Part shown: positions 25,212 through 34,583 of the stretch, piece after piece
Layout: each line of letters opens with the position of its first letter
Position numbering within the stretch: the first letter of the stretch is position 1
Assembly: GCA_946480085.1 (NCBI GenBank)
Contig: CAMLHZ010000011.1
Location: 68,776-132,775, forward strand
Source of the DNA: an uncultured Flavobacteriales bacterium
GTDB taxonomy: Bacteria > Bacteroidota > Bacteroidia > Flavobacteriales > Crocinitomicaceae
Direction: 5' to 3'
Length of the DNA: 64,000 nt
Position numbers and translations under genes: made by a program
The notes under the pieces: model-generated
What the model saw: only the letters and a program-made list of their open reading frames with translations
Told to the model about the DNA's origin: nothing
Database searches by the model: none

Positions 25212-26441
25212 ATGAAATACCTATTTACCTTTTCAATGCTTTGCATTGTCCTAAATCTTAATGCCCAAATCCGTAGTTCTTACCAGGAAGCTTCGGTACT
25301 GAAACCCCAAACTCCACGCAATTACACATCGACTGAACGAACTGAGTTTACATGTGTTTCATTTACTCCCGCTCGTATTCATCTGAAGCTATTTTTACAT
25401 GATAAATTGGCTTACGAACGTAACGGATCTCACGTGGATAAACTCAATGATAGTGTTGTATTGTGCAAAGAGCGATACATTATTAAAAACGATGATGAGA
25501 TTAATCCAAAGTCCGATTTTCTTGATGTAGAATACAAACTTCACCTGGCTACATTCGATTCTATCATTGAAAAAGTAACATTTACCGGTTCTGAAAACAT
25601 GATTGGTGCCGTATTTAAAACGTATTGGAATACGGAGATCAATCTGCTTGAAAATGCTGATCAGAAAGTTGTAGCTTCATGTGTTCATATGAACGATTCC
25701 GTTCAGTTGATTCAAACCATTTCAAGAGTAAAACAGGAAACAACACGATCTTATTCTATTCTTGTAAGTGATAAAAACGGGATGATCTCAAAAAGCATTT
25801 TCGATACCAAAGTATTACTCGCAGATGCATATGCAAAGAGAAGCAACTTTTATGCGAATAGAAAGCGTACGGTTTACCAGTTGAAAAAGGAGAACAAAAC
25901 GATGTATGATGCTTACAAGAGTTCTGTTTCGTCGGTTTTGATTGATGTATTGCGCGATCAAACCAATAGTACCGGAAATCTTTCTGTGGTAATTAAAGCA
26001 GATACAATTGGACAAACCTGGATTGAGATATTTGGTAAGAATGCTTCTGTCAATACACAGCTTCGAGGCGAATTACTAACTCTGCGCTATGAGAATGTGA
26101 TGAGAGAAGGATATAGAATGACAACCGTAGATACGTTTTATTATGATTATTCTGCTATTACTGAAGAAGTTGATCTGCGTAAGAGTACGGCTGGAATTCA
26201 TGTTCGGTCAACGAACTTCAAAGTGATTGAAACCGCAGCGCGAGCTGAAGCCCTTAGAACGCCTATTACTAAAGCGGATATGGAATACAACGTCAGTTAT
26301 GTTGAAGTAAATGGCGAGAAAAATTCAAGAGTGGTGAATACGAGTACGGTTGAACGAATGACAGGGGGACAAGTCGTTTTGGGAATTCTCGGAGGAATAG
26401 GCTCGTTGATTCTTTGGGTTATTTCGGATGAAGAGGAATAG
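25212..26441 (+). CDS. Exported protein of unknown function
   Basis: 409 residues from ATG 25212 (MKYLFTFSMLCIVLNLNAQ), a clear signal peptide; the frame open upstream overlaps the previous gene. The body is beta-rich without a domain I recognise, and contains TERTEFTCVSFTPARIHLKL. The C-terminus has a hydrophobic Gly-rich helix (VVLGILGGIGSLILWVI) followed by DEEE, so it may be anchored by its C-terminus. Last gene of the 23801 operon. Its stop codon abuts the stop codon of the convergent glcD-like gene with no base between. Confidence 0.65.
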   Translation: MKYLFTFSMLCIVLNLNAQIRSSYQEASVLKPQTPRNYTSTERTEFTCVSFTPARIHLKLFLHDKLAYERNGSHVDKLNDSVVLCKERYIIKNDDEINPKSDFLDVEYKLHLATFDSIIEKVTFTGSENMIGAVFKTYWNTEINLLENADQKVVASCVHMNDSVQLIQTISRVKQETTRSYSILVSDKNGMISKSIFDTKVLLADAYAKRSNFYANRKRTVYQLKKENKTMYDAYKSSVSSVLIDVLRDQTNSTGNLSVVIKADTIGQTWIEIFGKNASVNTQLRGELLTLRYENVMREGYRMTTVDTFYYDYSAITEEVDLRKSTAGIHVRSTNFKVIETAARAEALRTPITKADMEYNVSYVEVNGEKNSRVVNTSTVERMTGGQVVLGILGGIGSLILWVISDEEE

Positions 26442-27839
26442 TTAAGGAAGAACTTTCCCCGGATTCAATAAATTCTTCGGATCGAAAACACTTTTTATTG
26501 CCTTCATTAATTCCAATTGTCCGTTTTTGAACGCGATTTCCATGTATGGAATTTGAACCAAACCAATGCCGTGTTCACCAGAAATAGTTCCACCTAAACG
26601 TACCACTTCTTCAAACAATTCTTTAATGGCATGCGGCAGTTTTTCGTTCCAATCTTCGTCAGAAAGCGTGTCTTTTACAATGTTCACGTGTAAGTTTCCA
26701 TCGCCGGCATGACCATAGCAAACTGGTCTGAAACCATATACTGCGCTCAACTCTTTTACTTTTTTCAGGAGTTTCGGAAGTTCAAAACGAGGAACAACGG
26801 TATCTTCTTCCTTGTAAATGGAATGACTCTTAACACATTCACCAATTTTTCGACGCACTTTCCAAAGGCTTTCTTTCTGGGCTTCATTTTCTGCAAACAG
26901 AATTTCGTCAATATCGTATTGTTCCAGTAAAACCATGATTTTCTCACAGTCCAGCATCATCGCATCTAAATCAAATCCATCCAGTTCGATCAATAAATGT
27001 GCATCATGATCATCCTTCAAAATATCCGGCGCATCATCGATGTATGGTAATGTGAAGAGAATTGCATCTCTGTCCATAAATTCCAAGCCACTGGGAATAA
27101 TGCCTTCCATAAAGATCTTTCCAACTGCTTCGCACGCTTCTGTACCTTTTCTGAATGGAATCAACATTAACAACGTTTGTGTTGGATGAGGAATCAATCG
27201 AAGTACAATTTTCGTGACAATAGCGAGCGTACCTTCGCTTCCAATGATGAGTTGTGTTAAGTTGTAACCAGTTGCATTCTTGATCACGTTTGCGCCTGTC
27301 CACATGATATCTCCATTCGGCATCACAATTTCCAGATTCAGAACCCAATCTTTCGTTACGCCGTACTTCACCGCTTTTGGTCCACCCGAATTTTCTGCAA
27401 TATTTCCACCAATGAAACAAGAACCTTTTGAAGCAGGATCTGGAGGATAGAATAACCCTTTTTCGCGAACAGCTTGTTGCAGAACTTCTGTGATGACTCC
27501 TGGTTCTGTGATTACCTGATGATTTTTCTCGTCAATTTCCAAAATGCGGTTCATGCGTTCCAAACTCAAGAGAACTCCACCATGATTCGCTAATGCACCA
27601 CCACTTAAACCTGTTCTTGCTCCGGAAGGAGTTACGATCAACTCATGCTCGTAGCAGAACTTCATAATTGCCGAAACCTCTTCAGTGCTTTCCGGTTTTA
27701 CGACAATGGAAGGATAGAATACAAAATCTTCTGTATGATCTGAAGCATAATGCGCATCAATGTTTTCTCCTTTTTGAACGCGTTGTGTTCCCAAAAGATT
27801 CTCAAAAAATGCCACATGATTGCTGTTCAGTTCTGTCAT
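26442..27839 (-). CDS. FAD-linked oxidase, GlcD / D-lactate dehydrogenase type
   Basis: 465 residues. The PCMH-type FAD domain has TPSGARTGLSGGALA, PGVITEVLQQAVREKGLFYPPDPAS, GNIAENSGGPKAVKYG and IIGSEGTLAIVTKI. The C-terminal substrate domain ends with CYGHAGDGNLHVN and GGTISGEHGIGL, whose histidines act in catalysis. It oxidises glycolate, D-lactate or another 2-hydroxy acid; which one cannot be read. No glcE/glcF or Fe-S partner is adjacent, so it is a single-subunit type. Confidence 0.9.
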   Translation of the reverse strand: MTELNSNHVAFFENLLGTQRVQKGENIDAHYASDHTEDFVFYPSIVVKPESTEEVSAIMKFCYEHELIVTPSGARTGLSGGALANHGGVLLSLERMNRILEIDEKNHQVITEPGVITEVLQQAVREKGLFYPPDPASKGSCFIGGNIAENSGGPKAVKYGVTKDWVLNLEIVMPNGDIMWTGANVIKNATGYNLTQLIIGSEGTLAIVTKIVLRLIPHPTQTLLMLIPFRKGTEACEAVGKIFMEGIIPSGLEFMDRDAILFTLPYIDDAPDILKDDHDAHLLIELDGFDLDAMMLDCEKIMVLLEQYDIDEILFAENEAQKESLWKVRRKIGECVKSHSIYKEEDTVVPRFELPKLLKKVKELSAVYGFRPVCYGHAGDGNLHVNIVKDTLSDEDWNEKLPHAIKELFEEVVRLGGTISGEHGIGLVQIPYMEIAFKNGQLELMKAIKSVFDPKNLLNPGKVLP

Positions 27840-27893
27840 CGTTCAGATTTTTTCCAAAAGTAAGTTTTTAAGACGAAAGATTTGAAGGCTGCT

Positions 27894-29375
27894 TTATCGA
27901 TAACCAATGCTCATTTTTAAGATGTAGTCAACGTATTCTGTTTCGAGTTTTCCAATTTCCAAATAACCGTTATTTGTACTGATTTCTATCTCTGTTTTCG
28001 TGACACCTTTTGGTCCAGTATAATAGCTGTAGATTCGGAAATCTTTGCCTTTGTGTTCAAAATATTGCGTGCGTTTGTAGGGTCTGTATTTGGCAGTAAG
28101 TTGTTGTTTTACTTCATGAGGGTAAACCGTGTCTACATAGAGAAGATACTGCTCTTGATATTCCCGTTTCACTCCGTGTTTGTAAGGAATATCCGTGTAC
28201 ACCAGTTTTAATTTCTCCTTTGGTGAATCGGAATAGTAAACCAGCGTTTTATTCCATTCACTCTTTTTAAACGATTCGCGAAACTCAATGATGGAAGAAC
28301 TGTATTGTTCACACGATCCAAAACCAGAAATGTAGTATTTCATGGTTTCATAATAGTTCAGTTCTCTGTTGCTGTAATTAATTAAACTGCACGGAAGTTT
28401 CCAGTTGTCAACATTGCTTGATTCATAGAAATTTCTATGAGTGGTAATGCATTGACCACGTAGATTCGCTATCTGCAGTTGTGGGAAGTCGTCATAGTTG
28501 TTTTTAAAGCGATCACTTTTTGTGTAGAAGGTTCTTACTCCATCTCTATCGAGCATGAAGGAATTGGCATAATACGAAGTGTCTCGCGCCTTTCCTTTTG
28601 GAATGTCACCATCATAATCATATTCGGATCGCTGAACAAAGACAGTTTGAACAGAATCGTTTAATTGTACTACCGACCAATAGTTATAATTTGGATTCCA
28701 GAAATCACCTGTGAATGGATATTCTCGTATGAAAACGGGTTCTTCATTTTTGAATTTAACCGTTTGTTCAATGCGGAAATCCAATACTTGTGTGCCTTTT
28801 AGCCCTGGAATTGTGATGCTTTGCTGCAACGCCATCCATGTTTTTCCCGATGCATCAATAAAATAGTTCATAAGACTATACTTACATTCTTTCAATACTT
28901 TACTAACTTGTTCTGCATGAGCTCTAAGATTTGCATCCCGTGAAAGATCAATCTTAAATTGCTCAGAATAATCCTCTTTAATTAGTTCATTGAGTTGTTC
29001 ACGAAAACCCAGATCGATATCGAATGAATCTTTGTCTGGAGCTGTGAAATCAATTTCCATGGTTTTGATGCAGAGCGAGTCCAGATTTCCTAATTCATCG
29101 AACAAGTATTCATAAACATTCATTTTTACCTCGAATTCTGGCACTCGATTGGGCTCAGGATAATCGACATAAGTTAGCTCGTTGTTCTTGGCTAAATAAT
29201 AACCGCTTGAGTAGATAAGATGCTCTGAAGGCAAAGTATGAAAGGTTAGCGAAGAAATGTTGTTTTCACTGATCCATGCTTTGAATGCAGGATTTTTGAA
29301 ATACGAGGGAATGAGTTGCGAATTACCAAGAAAGGGTAGGATGATGAATAAAGCGATGGGGAACAATCGGCACAT
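27894..29375 (-). CDS. Exported protein of unknown function
   Basis: 493 residues from ATG 29375 (MCRLFPIALFIILPF, cleavage near GNSQ). The protein is rich in Tyr, Asp and Asn with beta-strand character (VYEYLFDELGNLDSLCIKTM, YYISGFGSCEQYSSSIIEFR). No known domain or sorting signal is apparent; it lacks the YPNP motif of T9SS cargo. It is separated from glcD by 54 bases, so they may be co-transcribed, but no link is evident. Confidence 0.6.
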   Translation of the reverse strand: MCRLFPIALFIILPFLGNSQLIPSYFKNPAFKAWISENNISSLTFHTLPSEHLIYSSGYYLAKNNELTYVDYPEPNRVPEFEVKMNVYEYLFDELGNLDSLCIKTMEIDFTAPDKDSFDIDLGFREQLNELIKEDYSEQFKIDLSRDANLRAHAEQVSKVLKECKYSLMNYFIDASGKTWMALQQSITIPGLKGTQVLDFRIEQTVKFKNEEPVFIREYPFTGDFWNPNYNYWSVVQLNDSVQTVFVQRSEYDYDGDIPKGKARDTSYYANSFMLDRDGVRTFYTKSDRFKNNYDDFPQLQIANLRGQCITTHRNFYESSNVDNWKLPCSLINYSNRELNYYETMKYYISGFGSCEQYSSSIIEFRESFKKSEWNKTLVYYSDSPKEKLKLVYTDIPYKHGVKREYQEQYLLYVDTVYPHEVKQQLTAKYRPYKRTQYFEHKGKDFRIYSYYTGPKGVTKTEIEISTNNGYLEIGKLETEYVDYILKMSIGYR

Positions 29376-29506
29376 AAACAGGAGTTGGTATTCTGAACGA
29401 AGCAATAATACCGAATTCCAGAATGGTTACAAAGACGAATAAGCTTTATTTTGAACTTAAAGTTGAGAAAATAAACAATCACAGCGCTAAAATAAAGACC
29501 ATTTGG

Positions 29507-29514
29507 TACATTTG
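29507..29514 (+). promoter_or_regulatory. -7 box upstream of the DUF2130 gene
   Basis: TACATTTG matches TAnnTTTG. Transcription would start close to 29520, leaving a leader of about 40 bases to the start at 29560, and excluding the earlier ATG at 29515. Confidence 0.5.
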
Positions 29515-29559
29515 ATGAATGAACGCCAGCAGTGTTCGATACATCAAAACCATTTTCAA

Positions 29560-30885
29560 ATGAACGAAATCATATGCCCCAATTGCAAAAAAGCCTTTAA
29601 AGTAGATGAGGCTGGTTTTGCTGATTTATTGAAGCAGGTTAGAGACCATCAGTTTGAAGAGGAACTGCAAAATCGTCTGAATCTTGCAGAAAAGGAAAAA
29701 GAGAATGCCGTAAAATTAGCTGAAGCAAATCTTAAGAATTCATTAAGCAACGAGCTGGCAAACAAGGACAGGGAGCTTTTGGAATTACGTGCTAAAAGCG
29801 AACGGGAAGCTTCCGAAATTCGAGCGAAAAGTGAACGTGAAATGTCTGATCTTTTAGCTAAGAAATCAGCTGAAATTGCTGAAATGAAAGCGAAGATTGA
29901 TGCAGCCGAACTCGAGAAAAAACTTTCAGTTACAGAGGCCGTTCAAAAGATCGAAAAGCAACGCGACGAGGCCGTAAACGAACTGAGAACGAAAGAAACT
30001 GAAAAGCAATTATTGGAAAAATCGTTGAGTGAGAAGTTTTCAGCTGAGTTGAGAACGAAAGACGATATCATCAAATTAAAGGACGAGGAAATTGCTCTTC
30101 GAAAAGATATGAAACTGAAACTCTCCACTAAAATGGTAGGAGAGACGCTCGAGCAGCATTGTGAAACGGAGTTCAATAAATTGAGAGCAACGGCTTTTCA
30201 AACGGCTTATTTTGAGAAAGACAACGATTCCAGATCAGGAAGTAAAGGTGATTATATTTACCGTGAAACCGACGAAACAGGAAATGAGATCATCTCCATT
30301 ATGTTCGAAATGAAAAATGAAGGGGATGAAACCGCTACAAAAAAGCGCAACGAAGATTTCTTCAAAGAGTTGGATAAAGATCGAACAGAAAAGAAATGCG
30401 AATACGCTGTAATGGTTTCACTGCTGGAAGCTGAAAACGAGTTTTACAATACCGGAATAGTTGATGTTTCGCACAGATATCCGAAAATGTACGTTGTTCG
30501 ACCTCAATTCTTCATTCCAATTATTACGCTTCTTCGTAACGCTTCCATGAACTCAATGAAATACAAAGCTGAATTGGCTTTAATGAGAAATCAGAACATT
30601 GATATTACCAATTTTGAAGAGAATATTAACGCTTTCAAAGAAGGGTTTGCTAAAAATTACGATTTGGCTAGCAGAAAATTTATGACGGCTATTGAAGAAA
30701 TAGATAAAACAATTTCGCATTTGGAAAAGACAAAAGCAGCTTTGTTATCTTCAGAGAATAACCTTCGTTTGGCAAATAATAAAGCCGATGATCTAACTAT
30801 TAAGAAATTGACACGTGGAAACCCCACAATGACGAAGAAGTTTGAGGATCTGAAGAAGAATCTTGGTGACTCAACAGAAGAATAA
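29560..30885 (+). CDS. DUF2130 protein: zinc-ribbon-like N-terminus, coiled coil, nuclease-like domain
   Basis: 441 residues from ATG 29560, which gives the usual family start [13 protein letters not shown] with a CxxC. A long Glu/Lys/Ala coiled coil follows (about residues 30-200), with near-repeats of [22 protein letters not shown]-(D/E)xK-type core comes next: [10 protein letters not shown] (D) and IMFEMKNE (E-x-K). The C-terminal region is again helical. DUF2130 is thought to be nuclease-like, often with phage or restriction contexts, but here no defence genes are adjacent apart from a Fic gene. Confidence 0.8.
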   Translation: MNEIICPNCKKAFKVDEAGFADLLKQVRDHQFEEELQNRLNLAEKEKENAVKLAEANLKNSLSNELANKDRELLELRAKSEREASEIRAKSEREMSDLLAKKSAEIAEMKAKIDAAELEKKLSVTEAVQKIEKQRDEAVNELRTKETEKQLLEKSLSEKFSAELRTKDDIIKLKDEEIALRKDMKLKLSTKMVGETLEQHCETEFNKLRATAFQTAYFEKDNDSRSGSKGDYIYRETDETGNEIISIMFEMKNEGDETATKKRNEDFFKELDKDRTEKKCEYAVMVSLLEAENEFYNTGIVDVSHRYPKMYVVRPQFFIPIITLLRNASMNSMKYKAELALMRNQNIDITNFEENINAFKEGFAKNYDLASRKFMTAIEEIDKTISHLEKTKAALLSSENNLRLANNKADDLTIKKLTRGNPTMTKKFEDLKKNLGDSTEE

Positions 30886-30901
30886 CTTTCCATAAAAAAA
30901 A

Positions 30902-30963
30902 CGCAAAGAGAAAAAGACCGAAAAGTTGGTGAGTTTTAATCTTTGCGCTCTTCTTTCTTTGCG
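30902..30963. repeat. Forked inverted repeat CGCAAAGA / TCTTTGCG (x2)
   Basis: CGCAAAGA (30902-30909) can pair with TCTTTGCG at 30940-30947 or at 30956-30963; the second is followed by GTTTTATTT. It lies 15 bases after the DUF2130 stop and could act as terminator or be a dispersed element. Confidence 0.45.
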
Positions 30964-30990
30964 GTTTTATTTATCAAGATATTTTGTGTT

Positions 30991-31049
30991 TGATAGTATC
31001 ATTTGATGTTATATTGTTTTATCTTTGATACTATCAAATGATATTATCA
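30991..31049 (+). promoter_or_regulatory. Operator array and -7 box in front of the Fic gene
   Basis: Three perfect 11-bp palindromes TGATANTATCA lie at 30991-31001, 31026-31036 and 31039-31049, plus a degenerate fourth (31004-31014). The first pair and the second pair are each spaced 13 bp start to start. The -7 box TATCTTTG (31020-31027) touches the second palindrome, and the third overlaps the A of the start codon. Confidence 0.75.
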
Positions 31050-32002
31050 TGAAGCCTCCGTATGAGATTACGTCTGAAATTTTACAGCTCATTAGTTCTA
31101 TTTCGCAATTGATTGGAGAGGTCAATGCGAATCTGTTAAATAAACAAAGTCCTCAGCTTCGAAAACAAAATAGAATCAAAACCATTCAGTCTTCTCTGGC
31201 AATTGAAGGAAATACATTGACTACGGAACAGATAACAGCCGTGATAGAGAACAAGAAAGTTCTTGGACCAGAAAAGGATATAAAAGAAGTAATTAACGCG
31301 ATTGACGTTTACGAAAAGTTGTCTCAATTGAATCCTGAAAGCTCAGTCGATTTTTTGAAAGCACATGGATGGCTTATGAAAGGGTTAATTTCTCCAGCCG
31401 GAAAATACAGAACAAAAGGAGTAGGGATTGTACAGGGCGAAAATGTTCAACATATTGCTCCGTCTCATGAATTGGTTCCTGGATTAATGAACGATTTGTT
31501 TAAATATGTTTCAGATAAATCTGAGTTGACATTGATTAAAAGTTGCGTATTTCACTATGAAATGGAGTTTATTCACCCGTTTTTAGATGGAAACGGTAGA
31601 ATGGGAAGATTGTGGCAAACGCTGATTCTGAAAACCGAGTTTCCTATATTTGAATTTCTCCCTTTTGAAACATTGATTCACCAAAGTCAAAGTGAATATT
31701 ATCAAGCTTTATCTGAAAGTGACAAAATTGGAAAGTCAACTCCGTTTATTGAATATATGCTTGGTGTTATTTATACATCGCTTTCAGAACTTGTTCAGGT
31801 AAACCGACAAGTGGTGAAAGATTACGATAGAATTGCTGAATTTATCAATTCTGGAATTAAGGAATTCACGCGTTTAGATTACATGAATCGCTTTAAGACA
31901 ATCTCATCGGCAACAGCCAGTCGCGATTTAAAGAAAGCGCTAGAAGCTGGGCTAATACGATCCACTGGTAAATTGAACCAAACGAAATATTTGATCAATT
32001 AA
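31049..32002 (+). CDS. Fic-domain protein (AMPylator) with C-terminal winged helix
   Basis: 317 residues from ATG 31049; a start 8 codons upstream would lie within the operator. The inhibitory-helix motif SSLAIEGN (S/T-x3-E, residues 48-55) precedes the Fic core HPFLDGNGRMGR (176-187), so this is a self-inhibited class II Fic. The C-terminal about 70 residues (RLDYMNRFKTISSATASRDL, then KKALEAGLIRSTG) form a winged helix-turn-helix. It transfers AMP (or another nucleotide) to target proteins; the target is unknown. The wHTH and the operator array suggest autoregulation. Confidence 0.92.
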   Translation: MKPPYEITSEILQLISSISQLIGEVNANLLNKQSPQLRKQNRIKTIQSSLAIEGNTLTTEQITAVIENKKVLGPEKDIKEVINAIDVYEKLSQLNPESSVDFLKAHGWLMKGLISPAGKYRTKGVGIVQGENVQHIAPSHELVPGLMNDLFKYVSDKSELTLIKSCVFHYEMEFIHPFLDGNGRMGRLWQTLILKTEFPIFEFLPFETLIHQSQSEYYQALSESDKIGKSTPFIEYMLGVIYTSLSELVQVNRQVVKDYDRIAEFINSGIKEFTRLDYMNRFKTISSATASRDLKKALEAGLIRSTGKLNQTKYLIN

Positions 32003-32042
32003 TCACCTACTTTTCTGTACCAAAACACCTTTTTTGAGTTAC

Positions 32043-33878
32043 ATGAAAATGAAATTGGCCTTCAAAATTTCGTTTATACTACTTATCTGTAACAGCATTA
32101 CGTTGTTTGGTCAAACTGATTACGGTTTAACCCTGGCAAAACCTGGTTCCGATAAAGAATTCGAATCATACACCACCCACTTAATGGTACTGGGAAATTC
32201 ATACGTTATTGAGGGAGATAAGATTGTTCTTAAGTATCATGACATTCAGTTGCTGAAAACCATTTTAAAGGATTCCAACGACGGATTAGCGGTGGATATT
32301 ATCAGGAAAAGTCAATTTGCCTGTGGGACGGAAAATACGTTGTCAGCATCTAAATTGTATGATGGCTTTTTACTGAAGCCAGTTTATCGCGACGAATTAT
32401 TCGCGGGTAACACTGCAAAAGGCAATTATCGTTTTATAGGAAACATTGGTACAATTCCAAAAGAACTTCTGGGTGAAGAACTGGTGTTTTCCATCCTTTT
32501 CATCAATAATGGAAAAGTAAGTAAATACCTCATACCTGCGCTTTTCATTTCACGTGATTATCCCATTCAACCATTGCCTTTTCGTTTCTCGAATACGGAT
32601 ACGGTAAAGTTAAGAGAGAATGGAGTTTACACCTCCGAAGTGGTGAAATACAACTTTAATACATCCAAAATTATTCCGCTGAAGAATCCATTCCTAAAAG
32701 GAGAGGGTCAGATCCATTCCATTGAAATTTCTGCGTTTAGTTCAATCGATGGTGAAGAGCAGAACAATCATTTTTTAGATTCCTCCCGCGCGGAATACAT
32801 TTCGCAGGACCTTCAAAAACGATTGAAAGCCGATCGAACAATAGTTTCAAAACAACATGGTGAAAACTGGAACTTAGCAAATTACCAGTTTCGTTATTTT
32901 GATAGAGATTCTTTATTGATCATAAACAGGAATGAACTAAGAAAACTGGTCAATGATGATAAATTGAAAGATCTTCCAATCGATTCTTTGTTGAAAGAAC
33001 AACGTGTGTGTGAAGCTCGCATTTACTATTCAGGTTTTTATCTGAAGACTGCAGATTCATCTGAGATTTTAAGCGGAAATCTAATTCACGCAGTTGCGAC
33101 CAAGAATACTTCTTTGTTCAATAAAGCAGCAGTTGGAATTTACCAGTTGAAAAAGATTGATCCGGTTATTTACGACAAAGCTGTTTTCAATTTCGCTTTT
33201 GAAAATGCAAATATTGTTGCAGCATATTGTGCATTGCTATCGAAGGATATTTCAAAAAATCAACAGCAAATCACGCGTTTTCTATTAGAATGGTCGTCAA
33301 AATATAGCAGTCTTTCAATAGAAGCTCAGGAAAATCTGGTGAATTTATATTGCTTGTTGAACAGCAGTTTACTGAAAGAATGGGATGTTGCTTCATCAAA
33401 AATGGCACATGTTATCCGACCCGAATTGTTCTCCAAATCGGTGAAAACGATTTCGAATAAAGAGCTTTTATTGAACCTGAATTTGACTTACATTAAATAT
33501 TATGGTCAGATCAACGACACGAAGAATGTACAAGTTTCTTTCAATTATGTCGTTAAGCATTTTTCTTCAATTCTACTCAAAGTAGAAAGTGCAGTTCAAC
33601 TGGCTGCGTTTTACAATTCCTGGGGAGCATTTCAACAAGCTACGAACTTATTGGAAACCTATCTGGTTGTAGATTTATTGAATGAAGAAGGTGTTTTTCT
33701 TTATGCTGAGAATCAACTGCTGCTTCAACCTACAGGATTGGAAAAAGTAGATTTATACAGCTTGCAATTAGCCCTCAAGATGAACAAGACTCGCTGGTGC
33801 AAATGGATGTCTGATTACACCCAAAATTTACGGAATCCCGAAATCAAGAAAATGTATTGTGCAAGTTGTGGCGAATAG
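32043..33878 (+). CDS. Exported protein with a degenerate OmpA-like segment
   Basis: 611 residues; the start is ATG 32043 (MKMKLAFKISFILLICNSI, cleavage near LFGQ). Around residues 225-260 the sequence IEISAFSSIDGEEQNNHFLD followed by SSRAEYISQDL resembles the G-x-x-D-x2-G-x4-N-x2-L-S-x2-R-A peptidoglycan-binding pattern of OmpA, in altered form. The C-terminal half is helical, perhaps TPR-like (ATNLLETYLVVDLLNEEG). Function unknown; it may anchor to the cell wall. It is 32 bases upstream of the K+ channel gene. Confidence 0.6.
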   Translation: MKMKLAFKISFILLICNSITLFGQTDYGLTLAKPGSDKEFESYTTHLMVLGNSYVIEGDKIVLKYHDIQLLKTILKDSNDGLAVDIIRKSQFACGTENTLSASKLYDGFLLKPVYRDELFAGNTAKGNYRFIGNIGTIPKELLGEELVFSILFINNGKVSKYLIPALFISRDYPIQPLPFRFSNTDTVKLRENGVYTSEVVKYNFNTSKIIPLKNPFLKGEGQIHSIEISAFSSIDGEEQNNHFLDSSRAEYISQDLQKRLKADRTIVSKQHGENWNLANYQFRYFDRDSLLIINRNELRKLVNDDKLKDLPIDSLLKEQRVCEARIYYSGFYLKTADSSEILSGNLIHAVATKNTSLFNKAAVGIYQLKKIDPVIYDKAVFNFAFENANIVAAYCALLSKDISKNQQQITRFLLEWSSKYSSLSIEAQENLVNLYCLLNSSLLKEWDVASSKMAHVIRPELFSKSVKTISNKELLLNLNLTYIKYYGQINDTKNVQVSFNYVVKHFSSILLKVESAVQLAAFYNSWGAFQQATNLLETYLVVDLLNEEGVFLYAENQLLLQPTGLEKVDLYSLQLALKMNKTRWCKWMSDYTQNLRNPEIKKMYCASCGE

Positions 33879-33910
33879 TGAATGAATAAATTATCACTAT
33901 TTTCGACTCG

Positions 33911-34582
33911 ATGGATTCAAAAATTTCCTCTTTCTTCAATCGTTTCAAATACGAACTGTTGCTGTTTGGTTTACTTCAGCATTTGTTCATAGGAATATTT
34001 CTGACCAGTAACCAAGTTTATGAAGCTGTCGTTTGGCCAATCAACATGGTAATCCTTGGGATTTCGCTCTTTGGTATTTTCAGCGGAAAAGAAAGATGGA
34101 AGAAGAACTTTCGGAATATTCTTGTTTTACCAGTGATTGTTTTGCCCATTATTTTGCATTTGGTTGGACAAACCAAGTTCTTCATGGAATGGATCAGTAT
34201 TGTTTACGTTCTGTTTTTTGCCTTTATCTTTTATGAATTGATCCGGTTTATGATTCGTCCGGGGTATATCAATGCCGACATCATTTCTGCAGCGGTTTGT
34301 GGTTACCTGTTGATGGTCGAGATCAGCGTTTTCTTATTGCAGGTCTTGTTTTACCACAATACAAGTGTTTTCAAAGGAATAGATGCTTCAAGTAATGCTT
34401 CCGTTTATATGGATCTGGTGTATTTCTGTTCTGTCACATTTACGAGTATTGGGTTTGGAGATATTGTTCCTACAGCCCATTCCACCAAATTGATAACGGC
34501 ATTTTTAGGTATTGTCGGGCAATTGTATACGGTGGTACTTGTCGGAATTTTACTCTCTAAATTCACTACGAAAAGAAGTTGA
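33911..34582 (+). CDS. Potassium channel family protein
   Basis: 223 residues with six predicted membrane segments. The C-terminal pore module has the selectivity filter TSIGFGD (178-184) between two helices (YMDLVYFCSVTF and ITAFLGIVGQLYTVVLVGI). No voltage-sensor arginine ladder or cytoplasmic RCK/cNMP domain is seen. It likely conducts K+ across the inner membrane. A -7-like TATTTTCG lies about 6-13 bases upstream. The stop is only one base from the stop of the convergent neighbour. Confidence 0.85.
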   Translation: MDSKISSFFNRFKYELLLFGLLQHLFIGIFLTSNQVYEAVVWPINMVILGISLFGIFSGKERWKKNFRNILVLPVIVLPIILHLVGQTKFFMEWISIVYVLFFAFIFYELIRFMIRPGYINADIISAAVCGYLLMVEISVFLLQVLFYHNTSVFKGIDASSNASVYMDLVYFCSVTFTSIGFGDIVPTAHSTKLITAFLGIVGQLYTVVLVGILLSKFTTKRS

Positions 34583-34583
34583 A

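Noticed and set aside
27034..27420. 128-codon open frame on the minus strand within glcD
   Set aside because: Same strand as the well-supported GlcD gene but in another frame; no family features.
29560..32002. Defence island with DUF2130 nuclease and Fic
   Set aside because: Only two candidate genes occur together, separated by a repeat and a private promoter, and the flanks are envelope genes; no restriction, toxin-antitoxin pair or recombinase is nearby.
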